Below, in pieces: positions 1 to 7,438 of a stretch of 22,691 nt of DNA. Source of the stretch: Bacillota bacterium (GTDB taxonomy: Bacteria; Bacillota; UBA994; UBA5500). The notes beneath the pieces were generated by a model. The model saw only the letters and a program-made list of their open reading frames with translations. It had not been told where the DNA came from and made no database searches. Numbering within the stretch: position 1 is the first letter of the stretch; each line of letters begins with the position of its first letter. Position numbers and translations under genes: made by a program. Where the stretch lies: positions 1 to 22,691 of the forward strand of contig JAEZJZ010000067.1 of assembly GCA_023436245.1 (NCBI GenBank), read 5' to 3'.

Positions 1-36
1 CCCGAGCGCTGGATCGTCCCCCTGAGCTACTATGGG

Positions 37-1302
37 TCACGTTGTCGCCTGGAAGACGAAGACACCGTCTTTGGCGGAGAAGCGGCAGACGCCGTGATAC
101 CTTGCGATCACATGTGCCATGCTCTTCGTGCCGAATCCATGACTCTCTGCCCGTGACACAGGCAGTCCTTGCTCAAACACTGGCTCGGCATGATAGCTAT
201 TGCGAATATCGATGCATAGTTTGTTGTTTCTGGAGTACATTCGCACTGCGATGAAGCGCTTGCTGATGTCAGCTATCTGCGCACAGGCATGGATGGCGTT
301 CTCCAAAGCATTCGCCAGCAGACTGCACAAATCAGGCACCGCAAATCTGCTGAAGTCTGTGCTGGCAATGCTTATCTCAACACTGATACCCAACTCCTCC
401 GCCTTGGCGACATACGCGGAAAGAATAAGATTCATTGACTCTTCTTCAAGGTACTGCACAACTCTGGTGTTGTCCATTTCCTCGCAGGCTTCCGTTATGT
501 ATGTGAGGGCACTCGTCAGGTCGCTGCCGGAAAGGCAGGCTCTGAGGTAATGGAGATGGTGTCGCAGGTCGTGGCGGTAGATGGCCGCCTGTTTTTCGGA
601 CTTGCGCAGTGCTTCTATCTCAGATCTGGATTGGCTGGCCAGGATCTTCAGTACCTGTTGCTCAACCTCGACTTCCTTTTTCTCATAGAGCGTCTTCAGG
701 TATATTACGGAAAAGATGTAGTACACGATGACGATGGCCGAGTCCATGAATTCAACTATTGCCGCTCCACCCCGATAGAGCAAATCAGTATATACGGTTA
801 GGGCATACTCGAGCACATAGTAGATGAGCGGTACCGCGAGCAGCAGCCGCAGGATCTTGTCACCCTCAAACTTCAGCCGTGACACGTAGGGGGAGATGTA
901 CTTGATGATCACTATCAGCAGAGGCAAGGTTACTAGAATCTGCACCAGGTAGGAGACCTGCAAATCGTAGCCCCAGAAGTATGAGCAGACCGTTCCAATC
1001 CACTTCCTGGGCGTACAGAATAGGTAGGCCGAGAGTACGGAGATGCCAGCCATGTAAGCATTCCGCCGGTAATAGTACCTGAGCAGGAAGAACAACGGAA
1101 GGTGCGTCAGGAATGGATAAGATTTGAACAGCCCTTGATCACCGAGAGCGAAATACGCCAAGATTTGCACCAGGCCAAAGGCGCAGAATACTGCGACGTA
1201 TTGCTTCTTGTTGCCCTTGAAGCCAATGTCCGCAAACGAAAGAGTCAGGACGATACCGAAGAACAGAACAAAGCCGTAGTTTGTGATGATCAAACCATGC
1301 AT
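37..1302 (-). CDS. Membrane sensor histidine kinase, GHKL type (AgrC/NatK-like)
   Basis: A 421-residue sensor kinase. The first ~205 residues are very hydrophobic and form about six membrane segments with no large extracellular domain, as in kinases that sense peptides or membrane state. A coiled linker (~206-240) leads to the H-box YRHDLRHH, with His244 the likely phospho-acceptor. The N-box NALENA is at ~331-336 and the G-box GFGTKSM at ~389-395. This set fits the HATPase_c_5 (GHKL) family that pairs with LytTR regulators. The ATG directly follows the stop codon of the upstream regulator gene, and its Shine-Dalgarno (GGAGGAAG) lies inside the end of that gene, so translation is probably coupled. 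The signal cannot be told from sequence, and no AgrD-like peptide or AgrB processing protein is visible here. Confidence 0.9.
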   Translation of the reverse strand: MHGLIITNYGFVLFFGIVLTLSFADIGFKGNKKQYVAVFCAFGLVQILAYFALGDQGLFKSYPFLTHLPLFFLLRYYYRRNAYMAGISVLSAYLFCTPRKWIGTVCSYFWGYDLQVSYLVQILVTLPLLIVIIKYISPYVSRLKFEGDKILRLLLAVPLIYYVLEYALTVYTDLLYRGGAAIVEFMDSAIVIVYYIFSVIYLKTLYEKKEVEVEQQVLKILASQSRSEIEALRKSEKQAAIYRHDLRHHLHYLRACLSGSDLTSALTYITEACEEMDNTRVVQYLEEESMNLILSAYVAKAEELGISVEISIASTDFSRFAVPDLCSLLANALENAIHACAQIADISKRFIAVRMYSRNNKLCIDIRNSYHAEPVFEQGLPVSRAESHGFGTKSMAHVIARYHGVCRFSAKDGVFVFQATT

Positions 1303-2025
1303 CTATTCTTCCTCCATCTGGAAAGCAAGGTACTTTTCCTTGATCTCGCGCGACTTCCCTTGGGCTATGGGCACAGAGGATAACGTCTGCAGCGTCACCC
1401 GCTTGGCGTCAATGGTATCGACATATCGCAGGTTGACAACATAGGAGCGGTGAGTCTTGACAAAGTACCTGAACTTCAGCAGAACGTCGCAGACTGACGC
1501 AAACGATTCGATGCTGGCAATCACCTTGCCGGAAACGAGATGATAGAATACGCTTCTGCCCATCACCTCAACGAACACTAAGTTGCTGAGCAAAATTCTC
1601 TGTATCCCATCATCACTCTTCACCACAATCGCGTCCTCTTGTTCTATCTTCATCCGCTCCAGTACCTGATCGAAGGTGATGAAGAACTTCTCCTTCGACA
1701 CCGGCTTCAGTACATAGTTGATCGCATTGACGGAATAGCTGGCCAAGGCAAAATCGGCCGAGGAAGTGAAGAATACGATTGGTGCACTCTTGTCAAATGT
1801 TCGTATCTCTCTGGCTACATCAATGCCGAGGAAGGCAGGCATGATGATGTCCAGGCAGTACAGGTCAAATCGCCTGCCACGTTCCAGAGCTGAAATCAGC
1901 TCAAACCCGTTCTGAAAAGCCGCATATTCGCAGTTCAGGTGTTTGGATGTTCTGTACTGGTTGAGCAGTTGTACCAGATGAGACAGTTCATCTATGCTGT
2001 CGTCGCAGATCGCAATCTGTACCAT
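1303..2025 (-). CDS. LytTR-family response regulator
   Basis: A 240-residue regulator: receiver domain (~1-122) plus LytTR DNA-binding domain (~133-240). The receiver has the acidic pair Asp8-Asp9, the phospho-acceptor Asp59 in YCLDIIMP, Thr87 and Lys107 in YVLKP. The C-terminal half contains the LytTR pattern FVKTHRSYVVNL. The open frame extends to 2103, but ATG 2025 is preferred because a run GGGGGGA sits seven bases upstream and the protein then starts exactly at a receiver strand (MVQIAICDD). It is the first gene of a two-gene operon with the kinase. It is divergent from a lipoprotein gene, and the 21-bp direct repeat at 2082-2112 is a plausible binding site, which would imply control of the lipoprotein cluster and autoregulation. 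The target set is inferred. Confidence 0.92.
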   Translation of the reverse strand: MVQIAICDDSIDELSHLVQLLNQYRTSKHLNCEYAAFQNGFELISALERGRRFDLYCLDIIMPAFLGIDVAREIRTFDKSAPIVFFTSSADFALASYSVNAINYVLKPVSKEKFFITFDQVLERMKIEQEDAIVVKSDDGIQRILLSNLVFVEVMGRSVFYHLVSGKVIASIESFASVCDVLLKFRYFVKTHRSYVVNLRYVDTIDAKRVTLQTLSSVPIAQGKSREIKEKYLAFQMEEE

Positions 2026-2081
2026 AGCTATCCCCCCGTTTCTCTCAAGCTTACAGTAGCATAATAACCGATCATTGGAGC

Positions 2082-2112
2082 ATGGTTCGTGCAGAAAAAA
2101 CAATGGTTCATG
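2082..2112. promoter_or_regulatory. Putative LytTR operator (21-bp direct repeat)
   Basis: Two 10-bp direct copies, ATGGTTCGTG (2082-2091) and ATGGTTCATG (2103-2112), differ at one position and are exactly 21 bp apart, two helical turns. Known LytTR sites are 9-bp direct repeats with a GTTN[AG][TG] core spaced 12-13 bp apart. Both copies match that core (GTTCGT, GTTCAT) but not the A/C-rich bases before it. The site lies between the divergent LytTR operon and the lipoprotein gene. Leftward, a TATTAT/TATGCT -10-like stretch lies at 2058-2066; rightward, an extended -10 lies at 2141-2149. Confidence 0.6.
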
Positions 2113-2119
2113 TAGGCGG

Positions 2120-2149
2120 CAGTTTTCAGTGCGGGACTCCTGCTAGACT
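2120..2149 (+). promoter_or_regulatory. Candidate activator-dependent promoter for the lipoprotein gene
   Basis: TGCTAGACT (2141-2149) is an extended -10 element. The bases 17-18 bp upstream (CAGTTT/AGTTTT) are a poor -35. The 21-bp direct repeat ends about 8 bp before that weak -35, the geometry expected for an activator that replaces -35 recognition. No start-site evidence exists; the call rests on pattern only. Confidence 0.35.
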
Positions 2150-2204
2150 CAGGTCAGGTCGGGTGACTAGTCCGGCTAAGACTAGAGAGGGTGGAGGAGT
2201 TCTG

Positions 2205-2750
2205 ATGAAAAAACTACTGGCAATGTTGATGGTCTTGGCTATCTCGCTGAGCCTCGCGGCTTGTGGCGGGGAGCAAGCGGCGCAGCCTGATGATAAGGCT
2301 GTGGAATTTGTGTCAATGACCTTCGGCAACATCAGCATGAGTGTCCCTAATGTCTTCGGCACCGTTTCAGAGAAGGAGGGCGTGCTTGTGTCCGGGGCCC
2401 CCAATGCGGCAATCACGGTTACTCCTGCGACCGAAATAGACTTGCTGCCTTCCGAGTGGGATGAGAGCGTGGCAGAGGGGATTCTGGAGCCTCTCTACGG
2501 TGCAACCTACAGCGAGATTGAGTTGGCGGCCTTTGAGGGTGACGTCGACATGAATGGAAACACCGCTGTCTATACCGCCTTCTACGGCAAGAATGCAGAT
2601 GGCGTGGATCGCTTCGTGCAAGTGGTCAGGCTCTACAATACCGAACTGACTGAGCTGTATATCATCACCTTCGTTCACACCGCAGAAGATGCCTTCTTCA
2701 CTCCTGAGGTTGGACAGCAGATCATCAACAGCATCACCCTGGGTGCCTAA
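2205..2750 (+). CDS. Small secreted lipoprotein of unknown function
   Basis: A 181-residue protein. The start is ATG 2205, with GGAGG eight bases upstream; the frame is open further upstream but lacks such a site. Residues 1-20 form a lipoprotein signal (MKK, hydrophobic core, lipobox LAAC with Cys20), so the mature protein should be anchored on the outer face of the membrane. After the Cys comes a short GGEQAAQPDD linker, then a compact domain of alternating strands that resembles the DcrB/PsbP-type fold seen in many small Gram-positive lipoproteins; that resemblance is impressionistic. It is first in the rightward cluster, just downstream of the putative LytTR operator. The residues around its lipobox (ACGGEQA) recur in the C11 protease lipoprotein two genes downstream. 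Confidence 0.85.
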   Translation: MKKLLAMLMVLAISLSLAACGGEQAAQPDDKAVEFVSMTFGNISMSVPNVFGTVSEKEGVLVSGAPNAAITVTPATEIDLLPSEWDESVAEGILEPLYGATYSEIELAAFEGDVDMNGNTAVYTAFYGKNADGVDRFVQVVRLYNTELTELYIITFVHTAEDAFFTPEVGQQIINSITLGA

Positions 2751-2773
2751 CAGGAACCGGCAGGAATAGCGCA

Positions 2774-2813
2774 GCGGGCGGCTGGACGAGGGTTTTGTCC
2801 GACTGCCCGCTTT
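2774..2813 (+). terminator. Stem-loop with short T-run, possible attenuator
   Basis: GCGGGCGGCTGGAC (2774-2787) pairs with GTCCGACTGCCCGC (2797-2810): 14 positions including two G-T wobbles and one mismatch, followed by only TTT. Termination is likely partial, which would lower lemA and protease expression relative to the lipoprotein. Confidence 0.5.
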
Positions 2814-2844
2814 GCCAAGTGCTCAGCGAGGAGGTGTCATCATC

Positions 2845-3396
2845 ATGCCGACCCTCATAGCATTCACTGCGATCTTTTGCATATTTGCTGTCTGGTTAGT
2901 CGCGACACAGCGCAAACTGGTGGTGCTTGATGAGAACGTCAACAATGCCATGAGTCAAATCGGGGTGCAGCTATCCAGCCGCTTCGATGCCCTGACGGCA
3001 CTCCTGGACCTGACAAAGGGCTATGCCAGGCAGGAGAGTGACGTGTTGATTGAGGCAATCAGGTTCTGGAGAGGGATGATCACGGCTAAGTCCAAGCCGG
3101 AAGAGGTGCTCCGCCAGGAGGGGATAATCTCGGAAGCCCTGAGCAGAGTCGCCCTGATAGCCGAGCAGTACCCAGAGCTGCCTGTAAGCCAGAAGTACGG
3201 TCAGACGAAGGACGCGATTGAGACATTCGCGGCCATGATGCGCACCAGCCGTCTGATCTACAACGACAGTGTGGCGAAGCTGAACCGGGAGATTCGTGTG
3301 TTCCCGGTCTCCCTGGTTGCCAGGATGTTGGGCATTGAACAGCGAGGCTACCTGGAGGAGCAGGTACCCGGCGGTGATGTGCCACCCCTGGGTTAA
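2845..3396 (+). CDS. lemA: LemA family protein
   Basis: A 183-residue LemA protein, the usual family length. The start is ATG 2845, with AGGAGGTG eight bases before it. An N-terminal membrane segment (~2-20) is followed by the family signature: NNAMSQIGVQLSSRFDALTALLDLTKGYA (split here as NNAMSQIGVQL and RFDAL...TKGYA), then long helices, YNDSVAKLNREIRVFP and a short ARMLGIEQRGYLEE tail. LemA proteins form an N-out helical bundle; their molecular role is not settled, and they are often linked to surface proteases or stress responses. Here the gene lies between a small lipoprotein and a C11 protease in the same direction. That neighbourhood suggests a cell-envelope role, but this is inference. 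Confidence 0.93.
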   Translation: MPTLIAFTAIFCIFAVWLVATQRKLVVLDENVNNAMSQIGVQLSSRFDALTALLDLTKGYARQESDVLIEAIRFWRGMITAKSKPEEVLRQEGIISEALSRVALIAEQYPELPVSQKYGQTKDAIETFAAMMRTSRLIYNDSVAKLNREIRVFPVSLVARMLGIEQRGYLEEQVPGGDVPPLG

Positions 3397-3406
3397 GACG
3401 CTGGAC

Positions 3407-5395
3407 GTGCTCGCAGCGGTATTTCCAGAATTAGGAGGTCATGCAGCGAAAAGGTGGTTGCCGGCGCTGCTGGCGTTGTCCCTGATCTTTGTTCTGCTGG
3501 CCTGCGGTGGTGAACAAGCCACCGGACCAGCCGGTGGAGCAGCTGGTGAAAGTGAATGGGCTGTCTACTGGTATCTCTGCGGGAGCGATCTGGAAAGCAA
3601 TTACGGTGCCGCCACTGCCGACCTGCTGGAGATGATGGATGTGACCCTGCCGGAAGGTGTGCGGGTCGTGATTCAAACCGGCGGCGCCTCAGTTTGGCAG
3701 AATGACATGGTCAGTGCCGACGTGCTGCAGCGCTACGTTTGTGACCACAATGGGCTGGAGCTGATTGAAGAGCAGCCATCTGCCAACATGGGAGATGCGC
3801 GGACGCTGCAGGAGTTTCTGGCCTTCGCCAAGCGGAATTATCCGGCAAGGCATACGGCGGTGACGTTATGGAACCACGGTGGTGGCTCGGTGGCGGGCGC
3901 GGCCTTTGATCAGTTGCATGGCATGGATTCCCTGACTCTCACCGAGATGCAGCGCGCCTTTTCCGCAGTGTTCGGCCAGAATCAGCAGCATCAGCCGGTG
4001 GACATTGTCGGATTTGACACCTGTCTGATGGCGACGGTGGATGTCGCCTATACCTTTTCCGACATTGCACGGTATCTGGTGGCCTCGCAGGAGGTTGAGC
4101 CCGGCAACGGCTGGAATTATGCCGGCTGGATAGGTGCACTGGCCGGGAACCCGACCATTGAAGCGCTGGAGCTGGCCACCGTGATTTGTGACTCCTACCT
4201 GGCAGGGTGCAGGGAGGCCGGGACGGAGGACAACGTCACGCTTTCGGTGACCGACCTCTCCCAGGTCGGATCATTGATTACTGCCTACGATCAGTTTGGC
4301 CAGGAGGCTTTGGCCGCTGCGGTTCAGGACCCTGCATTCTTTGCCCACTTCTCGCAGACGGCTAACAGTGTGGAAAACTACGGCGGCAATACCCGTGAGC
4401 AGGGTTATACCAACATGGTCGACCTGGGGCATCTGGCGACCAAGTCGACGCCGCTTCTGCCTGCAGCGTCAGCAGCGGTGACGACGTCCCTGGAAGACTG
4501 TGTGGTCTACAAGGTCAACGGCAAGTACCGTCCGCAGGCGATGGGGCTTTCCTGTTACTACAGCTATAACGGGGACTTGGGAGATCTCAGCGCTTATGCC
4601 GAGATCGGTCCGGTGGATTCCTTCAAGTACTTCTACGAGTACGCCCTAACCGGTGAGCTTTCCCGGCAGGGCATGAGCTACTTGTCTCGGATGAGCTACA
4701 AGCATCTGCCCGAACTGATCAGCCTGCGGAGTGTGAACTGGCAGGACTCCCCGGTGACAGTGGACGAGGCAGGAAATGCCACGCTGAGACTCGGCAGCCA
4801 AGCGGCCGACATTCTCTCCTCCCTGTCCTTCGAGCTCTACTATGCGGACCCGGAGTTGGACATCATGCTTTGTCTGGGAAGCGACAACGACATCGTTGCC
4901 GACTGGGACAATGGTGTCTTCCGAGACAACTTCCGCGGTGTTTGGGGGGGTCTGGATGGTGCATTGTGCTACATGGAGATCTCCCAGGAGGGGGAGGACT
5001 ATAACCAGTATTCGGTGCCTGTGCTGCTGAACGGTGAGGAGTATAACCTCCTGGTCATCTATGACTTCGGCCGAGAGGAGTATCACATCGCTGGCGCTAG
5101 AAAACCGCTGGACCAGAGTGGCGCGGCAGACAAGAACCTGCGCCGTTTGGTGCCGGGAGATGAGATCCAAACCATTCACTATGCGACTGCGATCAGCGGC
5201 GGCGGCGACGAACTGACGGCCGTCCCGATCGATACGCTTACCGTTACGCCCCGCACGACTTTCGCGGAAACCGAGCTTGGCGACGGCATCTACATCATGC
5301 TCTTTGTCATGCGGGACAGCCAGGGCAACGTGGTCTATTCCGTGCCGGTTACCTTCACCGCGGAGGACGGAGAAATCTACACCAGCGTGGACTGA
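3407..5395 (+). CDS. Clostripain-family (C11) cysteine protease lipoprotein, start region apparently frameshifted
   Basis: A large extracellular C11 peptidase. Catalytic-type motifs are WNHGGG (His codon 3875-3877) and FDTCLMA (Cys codon 4022-4024), preceded by WAVYWYLCGSDLES, the usual first strand of the clostripain fold. A lipobox LLAC (Cys codon 3503-3505) implies membrane anchoring; the ~400 residues after the catalytic core are beta-rich. The start is unclear. The only good Shine-Dalgarno (AGGAGGT, 3433-3439) is followed by ATG 3441, but that ATG is in another frame and stops after 14 codons. Adding one base in 3444-3457, for example in the A-run 3449-3452, would give MQRKRWLPALL..LLAC, a textbook lipoprotein signal. 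As written, in-frame choices are GTG 3407 (used here, no clear ribosome site) or TTG 3458. Sequencing error or real mutation cannot be separated here. Confidence 0.85.
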   Translation: MLAAVFPELGGHAAKRWLPALLALSLIFVLLACGGEQATGPAGGAAGESEWAVYWYLCGSDLESNYGAATADLLEMMDVTLPEGVRVVIQTGGASVWQNDMVSADVLQRYVCDHNGLELIEEQPSANMGDARTLQEFLAFAKRNYPARHTAVTLWNHGGGSVAGAAFDQLHGMDSLTLTEMQRAFSAVFGQNQQHQPVDIVGFDTCLMATVDVAYTFSDIARYLVASQEVEPGNGWNYAGWIGALAGNPTIEALELATVICDSYLAGCREAGTEDNVTLSVTDLSQVGSLITAYDQFGQEALAAAVQDPAFFAHFSQTANSVENYGGNTREQGYTNMVDLGHLATKSTPLLPAASAAVTTSLEDCVVYKVNGKYRPQAMGLSCYYSYNGDLGDLSAYAEIGPVDSFKYFYEYALTGELSRQGMSYLSRMSYKHLPELISLRSVNWQDSPVTVDEAGNATLRLGSQAADILSSLSFELYYADPELDIMLCLGSDNDIVADWDNGVFRDNFRGVWGGLDGALCYMEISQEGEDYNQYSVPVLLNGEEYNLLVIYDFGREEYHIAGARKPLDQSGAADKNLRRLVPGDEIQTIHYATAISGGGDELTAVPIDTLTVTPRTTFAETELGDGIYIMLFVMRDSQGNVVYSVPVTFTAEDGEIYTSVD

Positions 5396-5460
5396 CTCTG
5401 GCGTGACTGTGAATGGCGTCGCAGTCTAGAATACATGATGGCCCCTGTATCAGCACTGAA

Positions 5461-5510
5461 CAGGCAAAGACACCGCAAGGCCTCTCGCGCTTGCGGTGTC
5501 TTTTTGCCTG
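5461..5510. terminator. Bidirectional intrinsic terminator between convergent genes
   Basis: AAAGACACCGCAAG (5466-5479) is perfectly complementary to CTTGCGGTGTCTTT (5490-5503), with a 10-base loop. It is flanked by CAGGC/GCCTG, which can extend the stem past a two-T bulge. The + strand reads out into TTTTT, and the minus strand also ends in a T-run. It sits between the protease gene and the leftward PAS kinase gene, so it probably serves both. Confidence 0.9.
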
Positions 5511-5527
5511 TGCAGTTCTCGGACGCT

Positions 5528-7300
5528 TCAGACGGGGAAGGTCACTTCGATGCGCGTGCCGCTTGGGCCCGTTCTCGGTACCGCGATCGAGGCGCAGTTT
5601 TCCAACGCGATGCGGTAGCAGACAGCCAGTCCCAGGCCGGTTCCCGACTCCTTGGTGGTGAAGAAAGGTTCCCAGATGCGATCAAGCACAGCCGCCGGAA
5701 TGCCGCTGCCTTGATCCTCCACCGCCAGGCAGACCTTGCCTCGTTGCATGCAGGTCTGCACGAGCAACTCGCCGCCGTTCGGCATCGCATCCAGAGAGTT
5801 GCGGACGAGATTGAACAGCAGTTGTCTGATTTCCTTCTCATCCAGCACCAGGGGTGAAACATCGGCCAAATCGATGCGCAGCAGGCATTTGCGCGTCAGG
5901 CAGTCAGCCTCCAGCAGTGGGGTAAGGCGAGTGATCACCGCGTTTAGATCGGTTTCTGCCCTTGCTGGCTCCTGGTTCTTGGCCAGGGCGAGAAACTCGC
6001 TGATGATGCTGTTGGCTCGATCTAGTTCACCGATCATCAAATCCAGGCGGTCGCTCTGCTCGGGGGACTCGGACCTGATCTTCATCAGCTGCAGGTACCC
6101 CCGGACGGCAGTCATCGGGTTTCGGATTTCATGGCTGATTGCTGCTGCCATCTGGCCGGCGAGGTCCAGCCTGTCCAGCCGTCGCACCTTTTCTTCCAGT
6201 TGCTTTAGTTCAGTGCAGTCCCGGGCGGTGGCATAGATTGCGCCAGTGCTCTGGTCGGAGACACAGGACCAGGAAGTCCACCTGATCTGGCCATCCTTCC
6301 GCCGCAGGCGCAGGTCCCAACTGGACAGCGCTTGATCCATGTGCAGAATCTCTCCACCATGTTGGTATTTTCCCTCATCCTCTGCGACCACCAGGCTGCG
6401 AATCGACCTACCGATTAGGTCCTCAGAAGAGAAGCCCAGCATTTCCACGAAAGATGGATTGGCAGACTGCAGGATGCCGTGTCGGTCGAATATACCGATC
6501 GGGTCAACCGACATCTGAAACAGTCTTTCTGCTAGGGTTCTGGTCTCCTGCAACGCCTGCAGCAGATCGGTCAACTCAGGCATCACCGGTGATTCAGTTT
6601 GTTTGCCCGAAATCGCATCGGCAGCGATTTGGTGAACACCGGCGCGCAACTTCCCGAAACTTCGCCGCAACACGAGGTAAATCAGTAGCCCTGCCAGCGC
6701 ATAACACAAGGTGAGCGCCAGCGCTGCCGATGCCACGTCGGCAAGTATGTCGCTTAGCTTGCGGTTGGCCCAGGTGTGCCCGATGACCTCTCCGTCCTGG
6801 ATGATGGGATAGGTTGCTGCCGCGATGGCCAGACCATTCCAACTGATCGATGTGCTGGTGGCGAGGCGTTCCAACTTCAGGGTGTCGTAGGACCTGAGAT
6901 AGGGGGAGTCAGCTGCCACCGGGCAAAGGTAATCAGCGGTGAACGGAACCACTGCCACAGTGGAGTTCAGGTTCTTCGAGTAGATGCCTAGGCCGACTCC
7001 CGGGTGCTTGGTCGCACATTCCTGCACAAAGCGCTGAAGCGCCTGATTCAGGCCAAACACCTGCTGTTCCTGGGTTAGCCCTGAAGTGCGCACTGAACCG
7101 AGCAAAGCCAGCGATTGCTTATCCAGGCTCTGGCCCAGCATCACCGCGATGTCCGTGAGTTCATCCAGACGCTGATCTAACCTGATCGTATAGGCGGAGT
7201 AGCAATAAATCAACAAGTGTGGGATCAGAATCAGCATGACCATGGTGGTGATGTTCTTCATCGTTTGAGTGCCGATATCATGATGACGTTTGCTTCGCAT
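5528..7300 (-). CDS. PAS-domain sensor histidine kinase, orphan, possible sporulation kinase
   Basis: A 590-residue kinase. ATG 7300 is chosen because GGAGGT lies six bases upstream; a further ATG at 7321 lacks such a site. Layout: membrane helix ~17-38, extracellular sensor domain ~39-185, second membrane helix ~192-212, PAS domain ~255-365, HisKA with H-box SHEIRNPM (His390), N-box NLVRNSLDAM (~498-507), DQGSG, an F-box (EPFFTTKESG) and GTGLGL in the ATPase domain. The HisKA/HATPase pair resembles the KinA/KinB/KinE group and NtrB-like kinases. No response regulator gene adjoins it, as is usual for phosphorelay kinases. It is divergent from ytxC, a sporulation-associated gene, which weakly favours a role in sporulation entry. 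The signal is unknown. It is convergent with the protease gene across a bidirectional terminator. Confidence 0.92.
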   Translation of the reverse strand: MRSKRHHDIGTQTMKNITTMVMLILIPHLLIYCYSAYTIRLDQRLDELTDIAVMLGQSLDKQSLALLGSVRTSGLTQEQQVFGLNQALQRFVQECATKHPGVGLGIYSKNLNSTVAVVPFTADYLCPVAADSPYLRSYDTLKLERLATSTSISWNGLAIAAATYPIIQDGEVIGHTWANRKLSDILADVASAALALTLCYALAGLLIYLVLRRSFGKLRAGVHQIAADAISGKQTESPVMPELTDLLQALQETRTLAERLFQMSVDPIGIFDRHGILQSANPSFVEMLGFSSEDLIGRSIRSLVVAEDEGKYQHGGEILHMDQALSSWDLRLRRKDGQIRWTSWSCVSDQSTGAIYATARDCTELKQLEEKVRRLDRLDLAGQMAAAISHEIRNPMTAVRGYLQLMKIRSESPEQSDRLDLMIGELDRANSIISEFLALAKNQEPARAETDLNAVITRLTPLLEADCLTRKCLLRIDLADVSPLVLDEKEIRQLLFNLVRNSLDAMPNGGELLVQTCMQRGKVCLAVEDQGSGIPAAVLDRIWEPFFTTKESGTGLGLAVCYRIALENCASIAVPRTGPSGTRIEVTFPV

Positions 7301-7387
7301 GCTGCAACCTCCGGCAACCATTTATCTGTAAATTGTTCGTCAACCGGATGATTTTTCCTGCTTGTTGCGGCCGACCGATTCGTTGCC

Positions 7388-7416
7388 GTATACACCCTTT
7401 TGCCCACTCATATACT
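7388..7416 (+). promoter_or_regulatory. Tentative ytxC promoter, SigE-like spacing
   Basis: CATATACT (7409-7416) lies 14-15 bp after GTATAC (7388-7393). This loosely resembles the mother-cell SigE pattern (ATA, about 14 bp, CATACAnT). A housekeeping reading is weak because TATACT (7411-7416) has no good -35 at 17 bp. The sporulation reading is inference. Confidence 0.25.
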
Positions 7417-7438
7417 AGGCGAGAGGGAGGGTGAGACT

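Noticed and set aside
37..2025. Full agr-type quorum-sensing locus
   Set aside because: The kinase/regulator pair is AgrC/AgrA-like, but no AgrB protease or AgrD peptide gene is visible beside it, so peptide sensing is unproven.
3441..3485. Short frame starting at ATG 3441 with a strong ribosome site
   Set aside because: It stops after 14 codons and reads into a Cys/Arg-rich string. It is better explained as the displaced start of the C11 protease than as a separate peptide.
7321..7380. LytTR-like site upstream of the PAS kinase (TTGTTCGT at 7334)
   Set aside because: A single GTTCGT core with no partner at 21-22 bp; judged chance.
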